Assembly (NCBI GenBank): GCA_004011035.1
Contig: CP025734.1
Location: 3,284,711-3,348,710, forward strand
From: Bdellovibrio sp. qaytius
GTDB taxonomy: Bacteria > Bdellovibrionota > Bdellovibrionia > Bdellovibrionales > Bdellovibrionaceae
Reading direction: 5' to 3'
Length of the DNA: 64,000 bases
A program made the translations under genes and the position numbers. Below are positions 33,875-44,400 of the stretch, piece by piece. The notes beneath the pieces were generated by a model that did not search any database, was not told where the DNA came from, and saw only the letters and a list, made by a program, of their open reading frames with translations. Within the stretch, counting starts at the first letter, position 1, and every line of letters starts with the position of its first letter.

Positions 33875-35335
33875 CTAACCTAAGCTTTTTTCGACTAGAT
33901 CAAATAATGGTCCAGAGAACAAACCAATTGCGATAATTAAAAACGCACAAACATAAACTAAAACAGTTGTTGCATGTAATGAGTTGTCAGCAACATCGGC
34001 GTCGCCTTCTTTCATGTACATAACAACGATTGGGCGTAAGTAATAGAACACGCTGATTACAGAGTTAATTACACCCCATAAAGCTAACCAAACTAAACCT
34101 TCATTTACAGCAGCACTAAATAAATAGAACTTACCGAAGAAACCCAATGTCGGCGGAAGACCCGCCATAGATAACATAAAGATTGTTAAGCACATAGATA
34201 GTGCTGGTTGTCTTTTTGCTAAGCCCGCTAAATCATCTGTGTTAATTACAGAATTTTCAGAACGCTCGATTAAGCTAACAACCGCAAAAGCACCCATTGT
34301 CATAATGCTATAACCGAATAAGTAAAACATTACGCTTGAAGCACTAAACGCTGAATTCTGACTAATACCTGCAGTGATAATACCCACTAAAATATAACCA
34401 GAGTGAGCTACTGAAGAATAAGCCAACATACGTTTTAAATTATTTTGCATGATTGCAGCCACGTTACCAACTGTCATCGTGATGACGGCCAGCCACTGCA
34501 TAACATCAAATAGATTTTGTGAACCTACTAATGGTTGTGTCGCAATAACACGTAAGAAAGCGGCAAAAGAAACTGCTTTTACTGCCGTCGCCATGAACGA
34601 AGTTACCGGAGTCGGAGACCCTTGGTAAACATCTGGAGCCCAAGCATGAAAAGGAGCAATCGCTACTTTAAAGCAAAAGCCTATGATCACAAACACGATA
34701 CCAAATAAGAATAACTTGTTTGTTTTAACTAATGTCGCTGCACTTTGCATGAAATCAGTAATGTTTACTGAACCAGAACTTCCGAACACGAAAGAAACTC
34801 CGTATAAGAAAATCGCTGAAGCAAAAGATCCTAATACGAAGTACTTAATCGCAGCTTCTTTAGAGATTTTTTGTTCATGAGACATCGCAATCATTAAATA
34901 TAAAGATAACGACATTAATTCTAAACCGATAAACACAGTTAATAAGTTTACGGCAGCAACTAAGATAATCATTCCAAGAATAGAATTTAAAGCTAAGAAA
35001 ATTAATTCAGAAAACTGTCTGCCACGTGTCGCTGGGTTTTCGTACATCATAATTAATGCGCCCGCCGAAGCGATAATCGCAAGTAACGCCGACCACTGAG
35101 TTAAACCATCAAATAATAACTGATTATTAAAAGCTGTTTTATCAGAACCACCGAATAACAATAATAAACCCGCTGTAGAACCTAAACCGATTAAAGCAAT
35201 AACGATTGTTGCTGCTGGGTTTTGTTCTTTATTACCGCGTAACGTTTTGATAGTTAACGGAATCAAACTGAACAAGAACAACACGATAAGTGGTGAAGCT
35301 AATAAAACGTCTGTTAGACCAACTGTAATATTCAT
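33875..35335 (-). CDS. nuoN: NADH-quinone oxidoreductase subunit N
   Basis: 486 residues, about 14 membrane helices. One of the three antiporter-like proton-pumping subunits of complex I. Family marks include GLELMSLSLYLMIA with its conserved Glu and Lys-containing helices such as KEAAIKYFVLGSFASAIFLY and FKVAIAPFHAWAPDVYQGSP. It is the last gene of the nuoAHJKLMN operon, 2 nt after nuoM, and is followed by a terminator. Confidence 0.95.
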   Translation of the reverse strand: MNITVGLTDVLLASPLIVLFLFSLIPLTIKTLRGNKEQNPAATIVIALIGLGSTAGLLLLFGGSDKTAFNNQLLFDGLTQWSALLAIIASAGALIMMYENPATRGRQFSELIFLALNSILGMIILVAAVNLLTVFIGLELMSLSLYLMIAMSHEQKISKEAAIKYFVLGSFASAIFLYGVSFVFGSSGSVNITDFMQSAATLVKTNKLFLFGIVFVIIGFCFKVAIAPFHAWAPDVYQGSPTPVTSFMATAVKAVSFAAFLRVIATQPLVGSQNLFDVMQWLAVITMTVGNVAAIMQNNLKRMLAYSSVAHSGYILVGIITAGISQNSAFSASSVMFYLFGYSIMTMGAFAVVSLIERSENSVINTDDLAGLAKRQPALSMCLTIFMLSMAGLPPTLGFFGKFYLFSAAVNEGLVWLALWGVINSVISVFYYLRPIVVMYMKEGDADVADNSLHATTVLVYVCAFLIIAIGLFSGPLFDLVEKSLG

Positions 35336-35337
35336 AA

Positions 35338-36864
35338 CTATTTCACCTCTAAAGTGTAGTTGTGTTTGTTCGCAATTAAGTGATCAACACTCTTTTTCGA
35401 ATAATCCATGAAATGGTTCGGGAAGATACCCATCCAGAAAATTAAGATAATCAGCGGAGTCATTACGGCCCACTCACGTAAACTTAAATCATGTAAAGCG
35501 TGTTCTTTATCTTCTTCAGCGTGAGTAACGATCTCACCTTTTGGTCCGAAGAATACACGTTTAACCATCCATAACATGTAAGCCGCACCCAAGATCACAC
35601 CTGTTACAGAAATTCCTGCAGCCAGTGGCGAGAATTGGAACGTACCCATTAAGATTAAAAATTCACCGATGAAACCGTTTGTTAACGGAACCGCGATTGA
35701 AGACATTGTTACGATCACAAACATAATTGTGAAAATCGGAAGTGCTGAAGCTAATCCGCCGTACTTAACGATCATACGTGAATGTGTACGTTCGTAAATC
35801 ATACCGATTAATAAGAACAGAGCACCTGTTGAGATACCGTGATTTAACATTTGGTATAAAGCACCGTTCACACCGTATTGATTCATCACGAATATTCCAA
35901 GAATCACGTAACCCATGTGAGATACTGAAGAGTACGCTACTAATTTTTTCACATCGGGTTGAACCATTGCGACTAATGCGCCGTACACGATACCAATCAC
36001 ACCTAAAGAAACGAAGAACCACGCGAAGTGTTCAGCCGCTTCAGGAAATAATGGAATCACCCAACGTAAATAACAGAATGTACCCATTTTTAACATCACA
36101 CCCGCAAGAACAACCGAACCAGGAGTCGGCGCTTCAACGTGGGCATCAGGTAACCAAGTATGTAGTGGAAACAACGGAACTTTGATCGCGAAAGCTAAAG
36201 CAAATGCAAAGAACAATAAAGTTTGTGCTGTGAAAAATTCGCCAGCCACAAACGGAATATGTAATTTGTAGAAATCAAGTAAGCTTGAGCTGACTGCTCC
36301 ACCCGTTACTTCTGGAGTTAAACGCATTAAAAAGATAATCGCTAATAACATCAGAACTGAACCGGCCATTGTATAAATGAAAAACTTAACCGTTGCGTAA
36401 ATACGGCGAGAACCGCCCCAGATACCAACAATGAAGTACATCGGAACAAGCGATAATTCCCAAAATAAATAGAATAAAACCGCGTCCATCGCTAAGAAAG
36501 ATCCCATCATTGCTGTTTGTAAAACAAATAAAGCAACGTGAAAGCCTTTAACTTTTTCAGAGATTGAATTCCAAGAACCCAAAATAATGATCGGAGTTAA
36601 GAACGTTGTTAACATGATTAACATCAAGCTAATGCCGTCGATACCGATAAAATATGTGATTCCAAAACGAGGAATCCAAGAGTACTGCTCAACCATTTGA
36701 AGAGCGGCAGAAGCTTGGTCAAAGTTTTTAAGAACCGCAAGCGAAGCTAAGAATTCGATTAACGATAATCCTAAAGCTAAGTGGCGTAACGTTTGGCTTT
36801 GTGGCCATACGATCAAAATCAACGCGAATACTAGGGGTAAAAATAAAACGACTGATAACAACAT
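35338..36864 (-). CDS. nuoM: NADH-quinone oxidoreductase subunit M
   Basis: 508 residues, about 14 membrane helices; the antiporter-like subunit in the middle of the complex I membrane arm. Recognised by YFIGIDGISLMLIMLTTFL, FWELSLVPMYFIVGIWGG with the key Glu, and FAIKVPLFPLHTWLPDAHVE with the key Lys. Spacing is 3 nt after nuoL and 2 nt before nuoN, so translation is coupled. Full length for the family. Confidence 0.96.
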   Translation of the reverse strand: MLLSVVLFLPLVFALILIVWPQSQTLRHLALGLSLIEFLASLAVLKNFDQASAALQMVEQYSWIPRFGITYFIGIDGISLMLIMLTTFLTPIIILGSWNSISEKVKGFHVALFVLQTAMMGSFLAMDAVLFYLFWELSLVPMYFIVGIWGGSRRIYATVKFFIYTMAGSVLMLLAIIFLMRLTPEVTGGAVSSSLLDFYKLHIPFVAGEFFTAQTLLFFAFALAFAIKVPLFPLHTWLPDAHVEAPTPGSVVLAGVMLKMGTFCYLRWVIPLFPEAAEHFAWFFVSLGVIGIVYGALVAMVQPDVKKLVAYSSVSHMGYVILGIFVMNQYGVNGALYQMLNHGISTGALFLLIGMIYERTHSRMIVKYGGLASALPIFTIMFVIVTMSSIAVPLTNGFIGEFLILMGTFQFSPLAAGISVTGVILGAAYMLWMVKRVFFGPKGEIVTHAEEDKEHALHDLSLREWAVMTPLIILIFWMGIFPNHFMDYSKKSVDHLIANKHNYTLEVK

Positions 36865-36867
36865 TTA

Positions 36868-38802
36868 CTACCTCATCAACACAAATGTTAAAACTGTTAC
36901 AACACCTAAGCCGATGTACATCGCGTATTGTTGCATATTTCCAGTTTGGAAAGAGCGAGCCAACGAGCCAACTCCTTTAGTCATATCAGCAATCACATGA
37001 GTTGTTTTATCGATGAAGTTTACATCAATATACATCCATAAATTCTGACTTTGTTTAACTAGCGGATTAATGATTCCACCGAAGTAAGCTTCATCAACGA
37101 AATATTTGTTATTCACGACGTTGTACACAGGGCCAAAAGCTTTTGCGATTTGTTCGTTTGTCTTTTTGCCATTCGTGTAAATACGGTAAGCGGTGAACGC
37201 AGAAACTAAAGCAAGTGTAACTGATGTTGCCATTAAGCCCCACTCTTCAGTCGCGCTATGTTCAGAAACACCTTCAGGAAGTCTGCGAATAACTGGTTCT
37301 AACCAGTGCTCCCAAAAATTAGGAATATGTCCTAAGTATTCTGAAATCACATGTGGAACACCAACAAATCCACCAACAACTGAAAGAATTGCTAATACGA
37401 TTAATGGAATCGTCATGATCGCGGGTGATTCATGTGGGTGAACTGATTTAGGAACTCTTGAGCCGCCCCAGAAAGTCAGCGCCATTAAACGAGTCATGTA
37501 GAACGCAGTTAAAGTTGCGCCCAATGCTCCGGCCATCCATAAGAAAACACTTCCACGAGGAGACGAATACGCCTGCCATAAGATTTCATCTTTAGAAAAG
37601 AATCCAGAAAATAACGGAAATCCGATAATCGCTAACCAACCCATTACAAAAGTTGCATGAGTGATTGGTAATTTCTTTTTCAATCCACCCATAAGTTGAA
37701 TGTCTTGTTCGCCATCCATCGCATGAATCACTGAACCAGAACCTAAGAACATCAACGCTTTAAAAAATGCGTGAGTCATTAAGTGCATCATACCAGCGCC
37801 GAAAGCACCAACACCAACAGCTAAGAACATATAACCAAGCTGAGATACTGTTGAATAAGCTAATACTTTTTTAATATCAAACTGAGTTAAACCAATTGTT
37901 GCGGCCATAACTGCTGTTACTGCACCAACGATTGCAATCACCATCATTGTGTTTGGAGCTGCTACGAACATTGGGTTTAAACGAACGATCATGTAAACAC
38001 CGGCCGTAACCATTGTCGCCGCATGGATTAATGCAGATACTGGAGTTGGACCCGCCATCGCATCTGGTAACCATACATAAAGTGGAACCTGTGCTGATTT
38101 ACCCGTAGCGCCGATAAATAACATTAATGTTCCAAGAGTTGCGGCACCTAACCAGCTAGCTTCAACAACTGTTGGAGCTAGAGCATTTAATTCGTACATA
38201 TTTAATGTGCCGAATGTGAAAAATAAAATGAACATACCGATAATGAACGCCGCATCACCAATACGGTTAGTGATAAAAGCTTTCATGCCGGCTGCAGCTT
38301 TGGCAGAATCTGAGAACCAGAAACCGATTAATAGGTAAGAACAAAGTCCTACGCCTTCCCAGCCAACGAACATTGTTACTAATGAATCACCTAAAACTAA
38401 GATTAACATGTTGAAAATAAATAGATTTAAATACGCGAAGTATTTTGTAACCCCTTTATCGTGGTGCATGTAACCGATCGAAAATAAGTGAATCAAAGAA
38501 CCCACGCCCGTGATGATTAAGATCATGATTGAAGAAATCTGATCGACAACAAAACCTGCGTTAATTTTTAGTCCGCCAACAGCAATCCATTCAAAAAATG
38601 TTGCTGTTAAACGTCTGTGTTCAGGATCTGCATCGATGAGTTGTAACATCAACATTACAGAACAGATAAACGAAACAACAACTGCGCCTGTAGCGATTGC
38701 ACCCGCTAGTACGTAGTTTTGTGAACGAAAGCGTGTTCCGTTTAAAACAAATCCCACAAGTGGGCTTAACAATAAAATTGCAATCAATAATTGGTGATCC
38801 AT
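36868..38802 (-). CDS. nuoL: NADH-quinone oxidoreductase subunit L
   Basis: 644 residues. This is the distal proton-pumping subunit of complex I, with the long C-terminal lateral helix that ties the membrane arm together (the stretch after about residue 520). Hallmarks: FVGWEGVGLCSYLLIGFW, GKSAQVPLYVWLPDAMAGPT with the pumping Lys, and LIHAATMVTAGVYMIVR. It lies 6 nt after nuoK and 3 nt before nuoM. Confidence 0.96.
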   Translation of the reverse strand: MDHQLLIAILLLSPLVGFVLNGTRFRSQNYVLAGAIATGAVVVSFICSVMLMLQLIDADPEHRRLTATFFEWIAVGGLKINAGFVVDQISSIMILIITGVGSLIHLFSIGYMHHDKGVTKYFAYLNLFIFNMLILVLGDSLVTMFVGWEGVGLCSYLLIGFWFSDSAKAAAGMKAFITNRIGDAAFIIGMFILFFTFGTLNMYELNALAPTVVEASWLGAATLGTLMLFIGATGKSAQVPLYVWLPDAMAGPTPVSALIHAATMVTAGVYMIVRLNPMFVAAPNTMMVIAIVGAVTAVMAATIGLTQFDIKKVLAYSTVSQLGYMFLAVGVGAFGAGMMHLMTHAFFKALMFLGSGSVIHAMDGEQDIQLMGGLKKKLPITHATFVMGWLAIIGFPLFSGFFSKDEILWQAYSSPRGSVFLWMAGALGATLTAFYMTRLMALTFWGGSRVPKSVHPHESPAIMTIPLIVLAILSVVGGFVGVPHVISEYLGHIPNFWEHWLEPVIRRLPEGVSEHSATEEWGLMATSVTLALVSAFTAYRIYTNGKKTNEQIAKAFGPVYNVVNNKYFVDEAYFGGIINPLVKQSQNLWMYIDVNFIDKTTHVIADMTKGVGSLARSFQTGNMQQYAMYIGLGVVTVLTFVLMR

Positions 38803-38808
38803 TTTCGA

Positions 38809-39135
38809 TTACCCTTTCAAGTGTTCAAAGAATCTGATGTTAACTTCTTTGAAGCGTTTAAAGATTGAAACAGCTAATGCTAAACCTACAGCGGCTTCTG
38901 CAGCTGCGATTGTCATTACGAAGAAAACCATGATTTGGCCTTCGATGTTGTTATTGTATTTTGAAAATGCAACGAAGCTGATATTTACTGCGTTTAACAT
39001 TAACTCAACCGACATTAATAAAACGATTAAGTTACGACGAAGTAAAACACCCGCCATACCCATCGAAAATAAAACAGCTGATAACACTAAGTAATGTTCT
39101 AAGCCGATTGTTGTAATAAAATTAGTCTCTGGCAT
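38809..39135 (-). CDS. nuoK: NADH-quinone oxidoreductase subunit K
   Basis: 108 residues, three membrane helices, two with buried glutamates of the proton path ([13 protein letters not shown] and [10 protein letters not shown]). The first 14 bases overlap the end of nuoJ; GAGGGGG precedes the ATG. Standard length. Confidence 0.95.
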   Translation of the reverse strand: MPETNFITTIGLEHYLVLSAVLFSMGMAGVLLRRNLIVLLMSVELMLNAVNISFVAFSKYNNNIEGQIMVFFVMTIAAAEAAVGLALAVSIFKRFKEVNIRFFEHLKG

Positions 39136-39664
39136 GTGTGCCCCCTCTGCTGCGTGATAGCGCTACAGTTCCTACTGCGATTACTAAAAGAACAACGCCT
39201 AAGGCTTCGAAACCGAAAACGTTTTGTAAAAATAAATTCTGCGCAAGCGACATTGTGTTATCGCCGTATGTCTTACCCGTAGCCGCTGCTGCTGGAGCTG
39301 ATTTCGCTAACTCCATAACTTTCGAACTCAAAGTGATTGCGCCAACGATAAGGCCAGCTAAAATTCCCACTGTTCCGATTTTCACGGCACCAGTAATTTT
39401 ACCGCGCGTGAACGCTTGAATTTCGTGTTTTAAATCGAAAAGCATTAAGACCATGACGAATAAAACCATCACGGCGCCAGCGTAAACAATCAATTGAACG
39501 CCCGCTAAAAAGTACGCGCCCATAGTTACAAATAAAGCCGACACGCCCACCATAGTCATCGCTAAACAAAGCGCTGAATAAATCGGGTTAGACATCAGAA
39601 CTACAGATAGCCCAGCGCCAATCGTTACTAAAGCTAAAAACCAAAACAAAATTGCATCAGTCAT
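39122..39664 (-). CDS. nuoJ: NADH-quinone oxidoreductase subunit J
   Basis: 180 residues, five membrane helices, with the conserved block [20 protein letters not shown] typical of NuoJ. The start is ATG 39664, preceded by AGGAG; a longer frame reaching into nuoH would add 31 residues unlike NuoJ and is rejected. Lies 8 nt after nuoH and overlaps nuoK by 14 nt. NuoJ sits at the joint between the quinone-site subunits and the pumps. Confidence 0.93.
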   Translation of the reverse strand: MTDAILFWFLALVTIGAGLSVVLMSNPIYSALCLAMTMVGVSALFVTMGAYFLAGVQLIVYAGAVMVLFVMVLMLFDLKHEIQAFTRGKITGAVKIGTVGILAGLIVGAITLSSKVMELAKSAPAAAATGKTYGDNTMSLAQNLFLQNVFGFEALGVVLLVIAVGTVALSRSRGGTHARD

Positions 39665-39672
39665 CTCTACTC

Positions 39673-40815
39673 CTAGAACGCAAACTGCGCTGCTGCGAAA
39701 ATTACAATTGAAGTTAAAATCGTGTTTGCCAATGCCCATGGAAGCATAGTTTTCCAACCAAGATCCATAAGTTGATCGTATCTAAAACGTGGTAAAGTCC
39801 AACGAACGTGGATGAAAATCCAAAGTAAGATTAAGAACTTAACGTTGTAACACAAGAAGTGAACAACTGTGTTTAAGATATTTGTTAAATCAGCAGACGT
39901 ACCTAAAGTTGAACCGATCCAATCATGAACGCCTTGAACAGTTGTCCATGGAATATTGTAACCACCCAAGAAGAATGTCGCAAATAAACCAGAAGCGATC
40001 ATCATATGACCGTATTCACCGATGAAGAACATTAACATTTTGAATCCACCGTACTCAGTATGGAAGCCAGCAACTAATTCTGCTTCGCCCTCTGCTAAGT
40101 CGAATGGTAAACGATTTGATTCAGCAAACGCCGCTGCGAAGAAAATCAAGGCGCCAAGTGGTTGATAAAAAATACCCCAGTTAGGTAAGAAGTGGGCTGT
40201 GAACGTACTGCCAAAACCAGTGAACGTTAAAGCACCTTGCTGTTGCGCGATCATATCTGAAAGATTGAACGTTCCATAAGTCATGATCACGCCAACGATT
40301 GAAAGACCAAGAGCTAATTCGTAAGAAATAATTTGAGCTGATGCGCGCATCGCTCCCATTAATGCAAACTTACTTCCTGAACCCCAGCCCGCCATCATAA
40401 TTGTGTACGCCGCAAGTGATGAAACACCTAAAATGAAAACGATACCTACGTTAACTTCAAAACCTTGAATTAAAAATTTTGAATCGCCAATAATTAAAGG
40501 CGTCGACATCGGAATTGCCATGTAAGCAATTGAAGCCGGAATTAAAGCAAAAATCGGAGCCGCGTAGAATAAATATTTATTCCCTTTATCTGGTACGAAA
40601 TCTTCTTTAGTTAAGAATTTCACCGCATCAGCTAAAAGCTGCATTAAACCCAAAGGTCCAATACGATTTGGTCCGAAACGATTTTGAATGAAAGCTGAAC
40701 CGCGACGCTCAACCCAAACTAAAATCGGAACAAGTTGAACCATCATTAGAAAAACTAAAACAGTTTTTACTAAGTTGATTGTAATTTCAAAAGGAGTACT
40801 TCCCATATCCATCAT
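39673..40815 (-). CDS. nuoH: NADH-quinone oxidoreductase subunit H
   Basis: 380 residues, eight to nine membrane helices. NuoH lines the quinone chamber. Hallmarks: ERRGSAFIQNRFGPNRIGP and the acidic loop AESNRLPFDLAEGEAELVAG with conserved Glu/Asp. It follows nuoA by 13 nt with AAGGA before the ATG. Normally nuoBCDEFG would separate A from H; here they are absent. Confidence 0.96.
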   Translation of the reverse strand: MMDMGSTPFEITINLVKTVLVFLMMVQLVPILVWVERRGSAFIQNRFGPNRIGPLGLMQLLADAVKFLTKEDFVPDKGNKYLFYAAPIFALIPASIAYMAIPMSTPLIIGDSKFLIQGFEVNVGIVFILGVSSLAAYTIMMAGWGSGSKFALMGAMRASAQIISYELALGLSIVGVIMTYGTFNLSDMIAQQQGALTFTGFGSTFTAHFLPNWGIFYQPLGALIFFAAAFAESNRLPFDLAEGEAELVAGFHTEYGGFKMLMFFIGEYGHMMIASGLFATFFLGGYNIPWTTVQGVHDWIGSTLGTSADLTNILNTVVHFLCYNVKFLILLWIFIHVRWTLPRFRYDQLMDLGWKTMLPWALANTILTSIVIFAAAQFAF

Positions 40816-40828
40816 AAATTAGTTTCCT

Positions 40829-41200
40829 TTAGTCCCACTCAAGAGCTTTAGATTTGATTTCCCACCATAGACCGAAAATGAAAATCGCTAAGAAGATAAT
40901 CATTGATCCAAACACGAAAGGCCCAGCTCCAGAATGAATAAATTCTTTAAAGCTGACTGCCCATGGGTACATAAAAATAATTTCGATATCAAAAAGAATG
41001 AACAAGATTGCCGTTAAGTAAAACTTAACAGAAATTTTCGTATCCTTTTTTTCTTGTTCCGGAATACCACACTCGTAGATTTCCATTTTAGCGGCGCTTG
41101 TGCGTTTCGCACGGCCACCCGTCCAACGTGCTAGGTAAATTAAAATTAACCCAAACACACCGATAAAAAGCGTGATAAAAATGATCCCACCTAAAGGCAT
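40829..41200 (-). CDS. nuoA: NADH-quinone oxidoreductase subunit A
   Basis: 123 residues, three membrane helices. The loop motif YECGIPE with its conserved Cys, and the helix YLTAILFILFDIEIIFMYPWAV, identify NuoA, which contacts the quinone site together with NuoH. First gene of the operon; a good ribosome site (GGAGG, as CAAGGAGGCAAG) precedes the ATG by 5-6 nt. A candidate promoter lies about 50 nt upstream. Confidence 0.95.
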   Translation of the reverse strand: MPLGGIIFITLFIGVFGLILIYLARWTGGRAKRTSAAKMEIYECGIPEQEKKDTKISVKFYLTAILFILFDIEIIFMYPWAVSFKEFIHSGAGPFVFGSMIIFLAIFIFGLWWEIKSKALEWD

Positions 41201-41249
41201 CTTGCCTCCTTGTTCTTTTTGTTTTTTAACGAATAGTTTTAACTACTTA

Positions 41250-41278
41250 GTTATACAAAGCGTTCAGTTAAAAACCAA
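41250..41278 (-). promoter_or_regulatory. Candidate promoter of the nuoAHJKLMN operon
   Basis: Reading the minus strand, TTGGTT (41273-41278) and TATAAC (41250-41255) are separated by 17 nt. The -10 is one base off consensus and the -35 is weak. It lies about 50 nt before nuoA. Confidence 0.33.
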
Positions 41279-41442
41279 ATGAAAAAACGAATCGAAAAGC
41301 CCGAGACCTGGGCGATCTAAACATGATTTGATAAATCGATTTGGTGAGTGACGAAAGAATAATTTTTTGGCAACATCGGCTGCATTCTAAAGTGCGCTTT
41401 TAAAAAATAAAATTATGATTCGTTTTTAGGAAAATTTGCGAA

Positions 41443-44400
41443 GTGAATAATCATTATTCGTTGCGATTAGAAGAAATTATTCTTCGCGCAGCCAACAAAA
41501 AGAAAGAGTTATTTAACGTTGTCGGCTCACAGTCGTCTGCGGCTATTTCTTTTTTATTGTCACAGCATTTTTCTATACATTTCAATGGCTTGCCGACACT
41601 TGTCGTAGTTTCAAGTTTAGACGACGCAGAACTTTTTGCTAAGCAAATAAGCTTTTTTTCCAATGAATTTCGCTGTCATATTCTAAAACATTTCGATGTT
41701 CAGCCATATTCGGGATTATACCCATCACCTTCTGCATCTTGGGATCGTTCAAAATTTTTGTATTGGGCTAATCAACCAAACGCTGAAAAAAACAACATAT
41801 TTATCGCTCCGATTTCGGCGCTTCAACAAAAGTCAGCACCCTTCAATAACTTCAGCAAACGTTGCCGTGCTATTAAATCTGGCGACGAGTTGCCAACAAA
41901 CTTGGCTGAGTACTTTCATGATCTAGGCTACCAACCTGCCCCGGTTGTTGAAGATCGCGGGCAATACAGTATTCGCGGCGGCATCGTTGATATTTTTTCA
42001 GTGGCTGAAGAAAAACCAATTCGTATCGAACTTTTTGGCGATCAAGTTGAAACACTTCGTTATTTTTCAAACGTTTCACAATTAAGCGAAGAAGAAACGC
42101 GCGTTTTAAATTTAGCCCCTGTTTTTGAATACGAACTTGATGATGATAATTTAGAATCTGTCGTTAAAAAGTTTCGCAAACAATTAGAAGGCCGCCCAGT
42201 TCCGCATGCCGAGCGCGACGAATTATTACGTGAGCTGACGCAAAAAACTTTATTTCCAGGGGCTGAGTATTTACTTCCGTATAGTTATGATTCGTTAGTC
42301 TCACCGTTAGAACATTTTTCTTCTGGATTAAACGTGATCGTTGTTGACCCTGTCGAGGTCGCAAGACGCGCTGATGAATACTATCAAGAAGTTGTGGCTG
42401 ACTATCGTGCAGCTGAAACTACTTTATTTAAACCTGAAACAGATGAACTGTATTTTTCTTTCGATAAAGTCGTGTATCCCGAAGGTTCGCAAACATTTCA
42501 GTTTTCTAATTTAGCTTTTTTAACTGAAGAATCTTTCACCGAAGAGCGCATTGAATACAGATCAAGCCCGCTCACTGAATTTACTCAGCTTGCTTACAAC
42601 AAAACACCTGGCTCGACAGAGTGGATTTCTGTAGCCGCACCAAAACTGCAACTTTGGCGCAAAGAAAAATACAAAATATTTATTTCATTTAAAAATCATA
42701 CGCAGCTAGATCGTCTAAAAAACTTGTTAGACCGCCTTGAGGTGGCTTTTGAAGTCGCCCCAAGTTCGGGTGCTGCTAGTTATGATTGGGATAAATGGTT
42801 AGGTTTTTTAGATCAACCCAATCAACCCGTAGTCTTAGTTCCGCGCGATCTTGGCGAAACAGTTTTACTTCACGAAGAACAAATTATTTTCTTACGCGCT
42901 GATGATTTTTTCGGTCGTAAACAACGGGCTGCCGCGCAAAGCTCTTACGAAGAGTTTTCTAAAAATGCTAAACGCTTAAGTTTCGGCGATTTAAAACCTA
43001 ACGATCTCGTTGTGCACGTAAAGCACGGCATTGGTATTTACGAAGGTTTAAAAATCATGAATGTGGGCGGAATTGATTCTGAATTTATTCAGGTCGCCTA
43101 CAAAGATAAAGATAAACTTTATTTACCTGTGTATCGTGTTGGCCAATTACAAAAATTTTCTGGAGCTGCGCAAACTACAGTCTTAGATAAATTAGGCGGC
43201 GTTGGTTGGGAGAAAACAACCAGCAAAGTTAAAAAACATTTACGCGATATTGCCGCTGAATTATTACAGCTTTACGCTAAACGCGCCGAGATCACACGCT
43301 TTCCATTGGTTTTAGACGAAGTTCTTTATGGAAAATTTGAAAGATCTTTTCCGTACGATGAAACAAACGATCAGTTACGCGCTATTCATGAAATTCAAAA
43401 AGATTTTCACAGCGATCACCCAATGGATCGTTTAGTTTGCGGTGATGTGGGTTTTGGTAAAACCGAAGTTTCTATGCGCGCAGCCTTTCAAGCGGTCGCA
43501 AATAAAAAACAAGTCGCTGTGCTTGCGCCGACAACAGTTTTAACTTTTCAACATTTAGAGACCTTTAAAAAACGTTTTGCTGGCTTTAATTACGAAATCA
43601 GATCATTAAACCGATTTGTTTCGCCTGCTGATCAAAAGAAAACTTTAGCCGAAGTTAAAGATGGTAAAGTTGATATTCTCATTGGTACACATCGTATATT
43701 TAGTAAAGATGTCGTTTTTAAAGATTTGGGTTTATTAATCATCGATGAAGAACAAAAATTCGGCGTACTTCATAAAGAGAAGATTAAGAAATTAAAAACT
43801 AACGTTGATACATTAACGTTATCAGCCACACCAATCCCAAGAACTTTAAACATGAGTTTTACCGGAGTGCGAGATTTATCTATTATTAATACGCCACCAG
43901 TAGATCGCTTGCCGACCAGAACTTTCGTTTCAAAATTTGATACTGAATTAATTCGCAAAGGTATCACGGCAGAAATTGCGCGTGGCGGGCAAGTTTATTT
44001 TATTCATAACCGCGTTCAATCTATTTATGGTATTGCCGACGAGCTCAGACAAATCGTACCTGATGCGCGCATGAAGGTGGCCCATGGTCAAATGGGCGAA
44101 GAAGATCTTGAAGCTTCAATGCTGGCTTTCTTTAATCATGAAATTGATGTTTTAATTTGTACTTCAATCGTTGAATCAGGAATGGATGTTCCACGCGCTA
44201 ACACGATGTTCATCGATCAAGCGCATATGTTCGGGTTATCACAGCTTTATCAATTACGCGGCCGCGTTGGTCGAAGCAAATCACGCGCGTACTGTTATTT
44301 ATTAATGCCAAAAGATAAACGCATCGAAAAAGATGCGCAAGAACGTCTTAAAATTATTCAGGATAATTCAGCTTTAGGTTCTGGAATTAAAATTGCGCAA

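Noticed and set aside
35778..36185. Long open frame on the strand opposite nuoM
   Set aside because: Arg/Ser-rich translation with no motif or ribosome site; a shadow of nuoM codon use.
39665..39757. A longer nuoJ reaching into nuoH
   Set aside because: The extra 31 residues read the nuoH end in another frame; ATG 39664 with AGGAG is the natural start.
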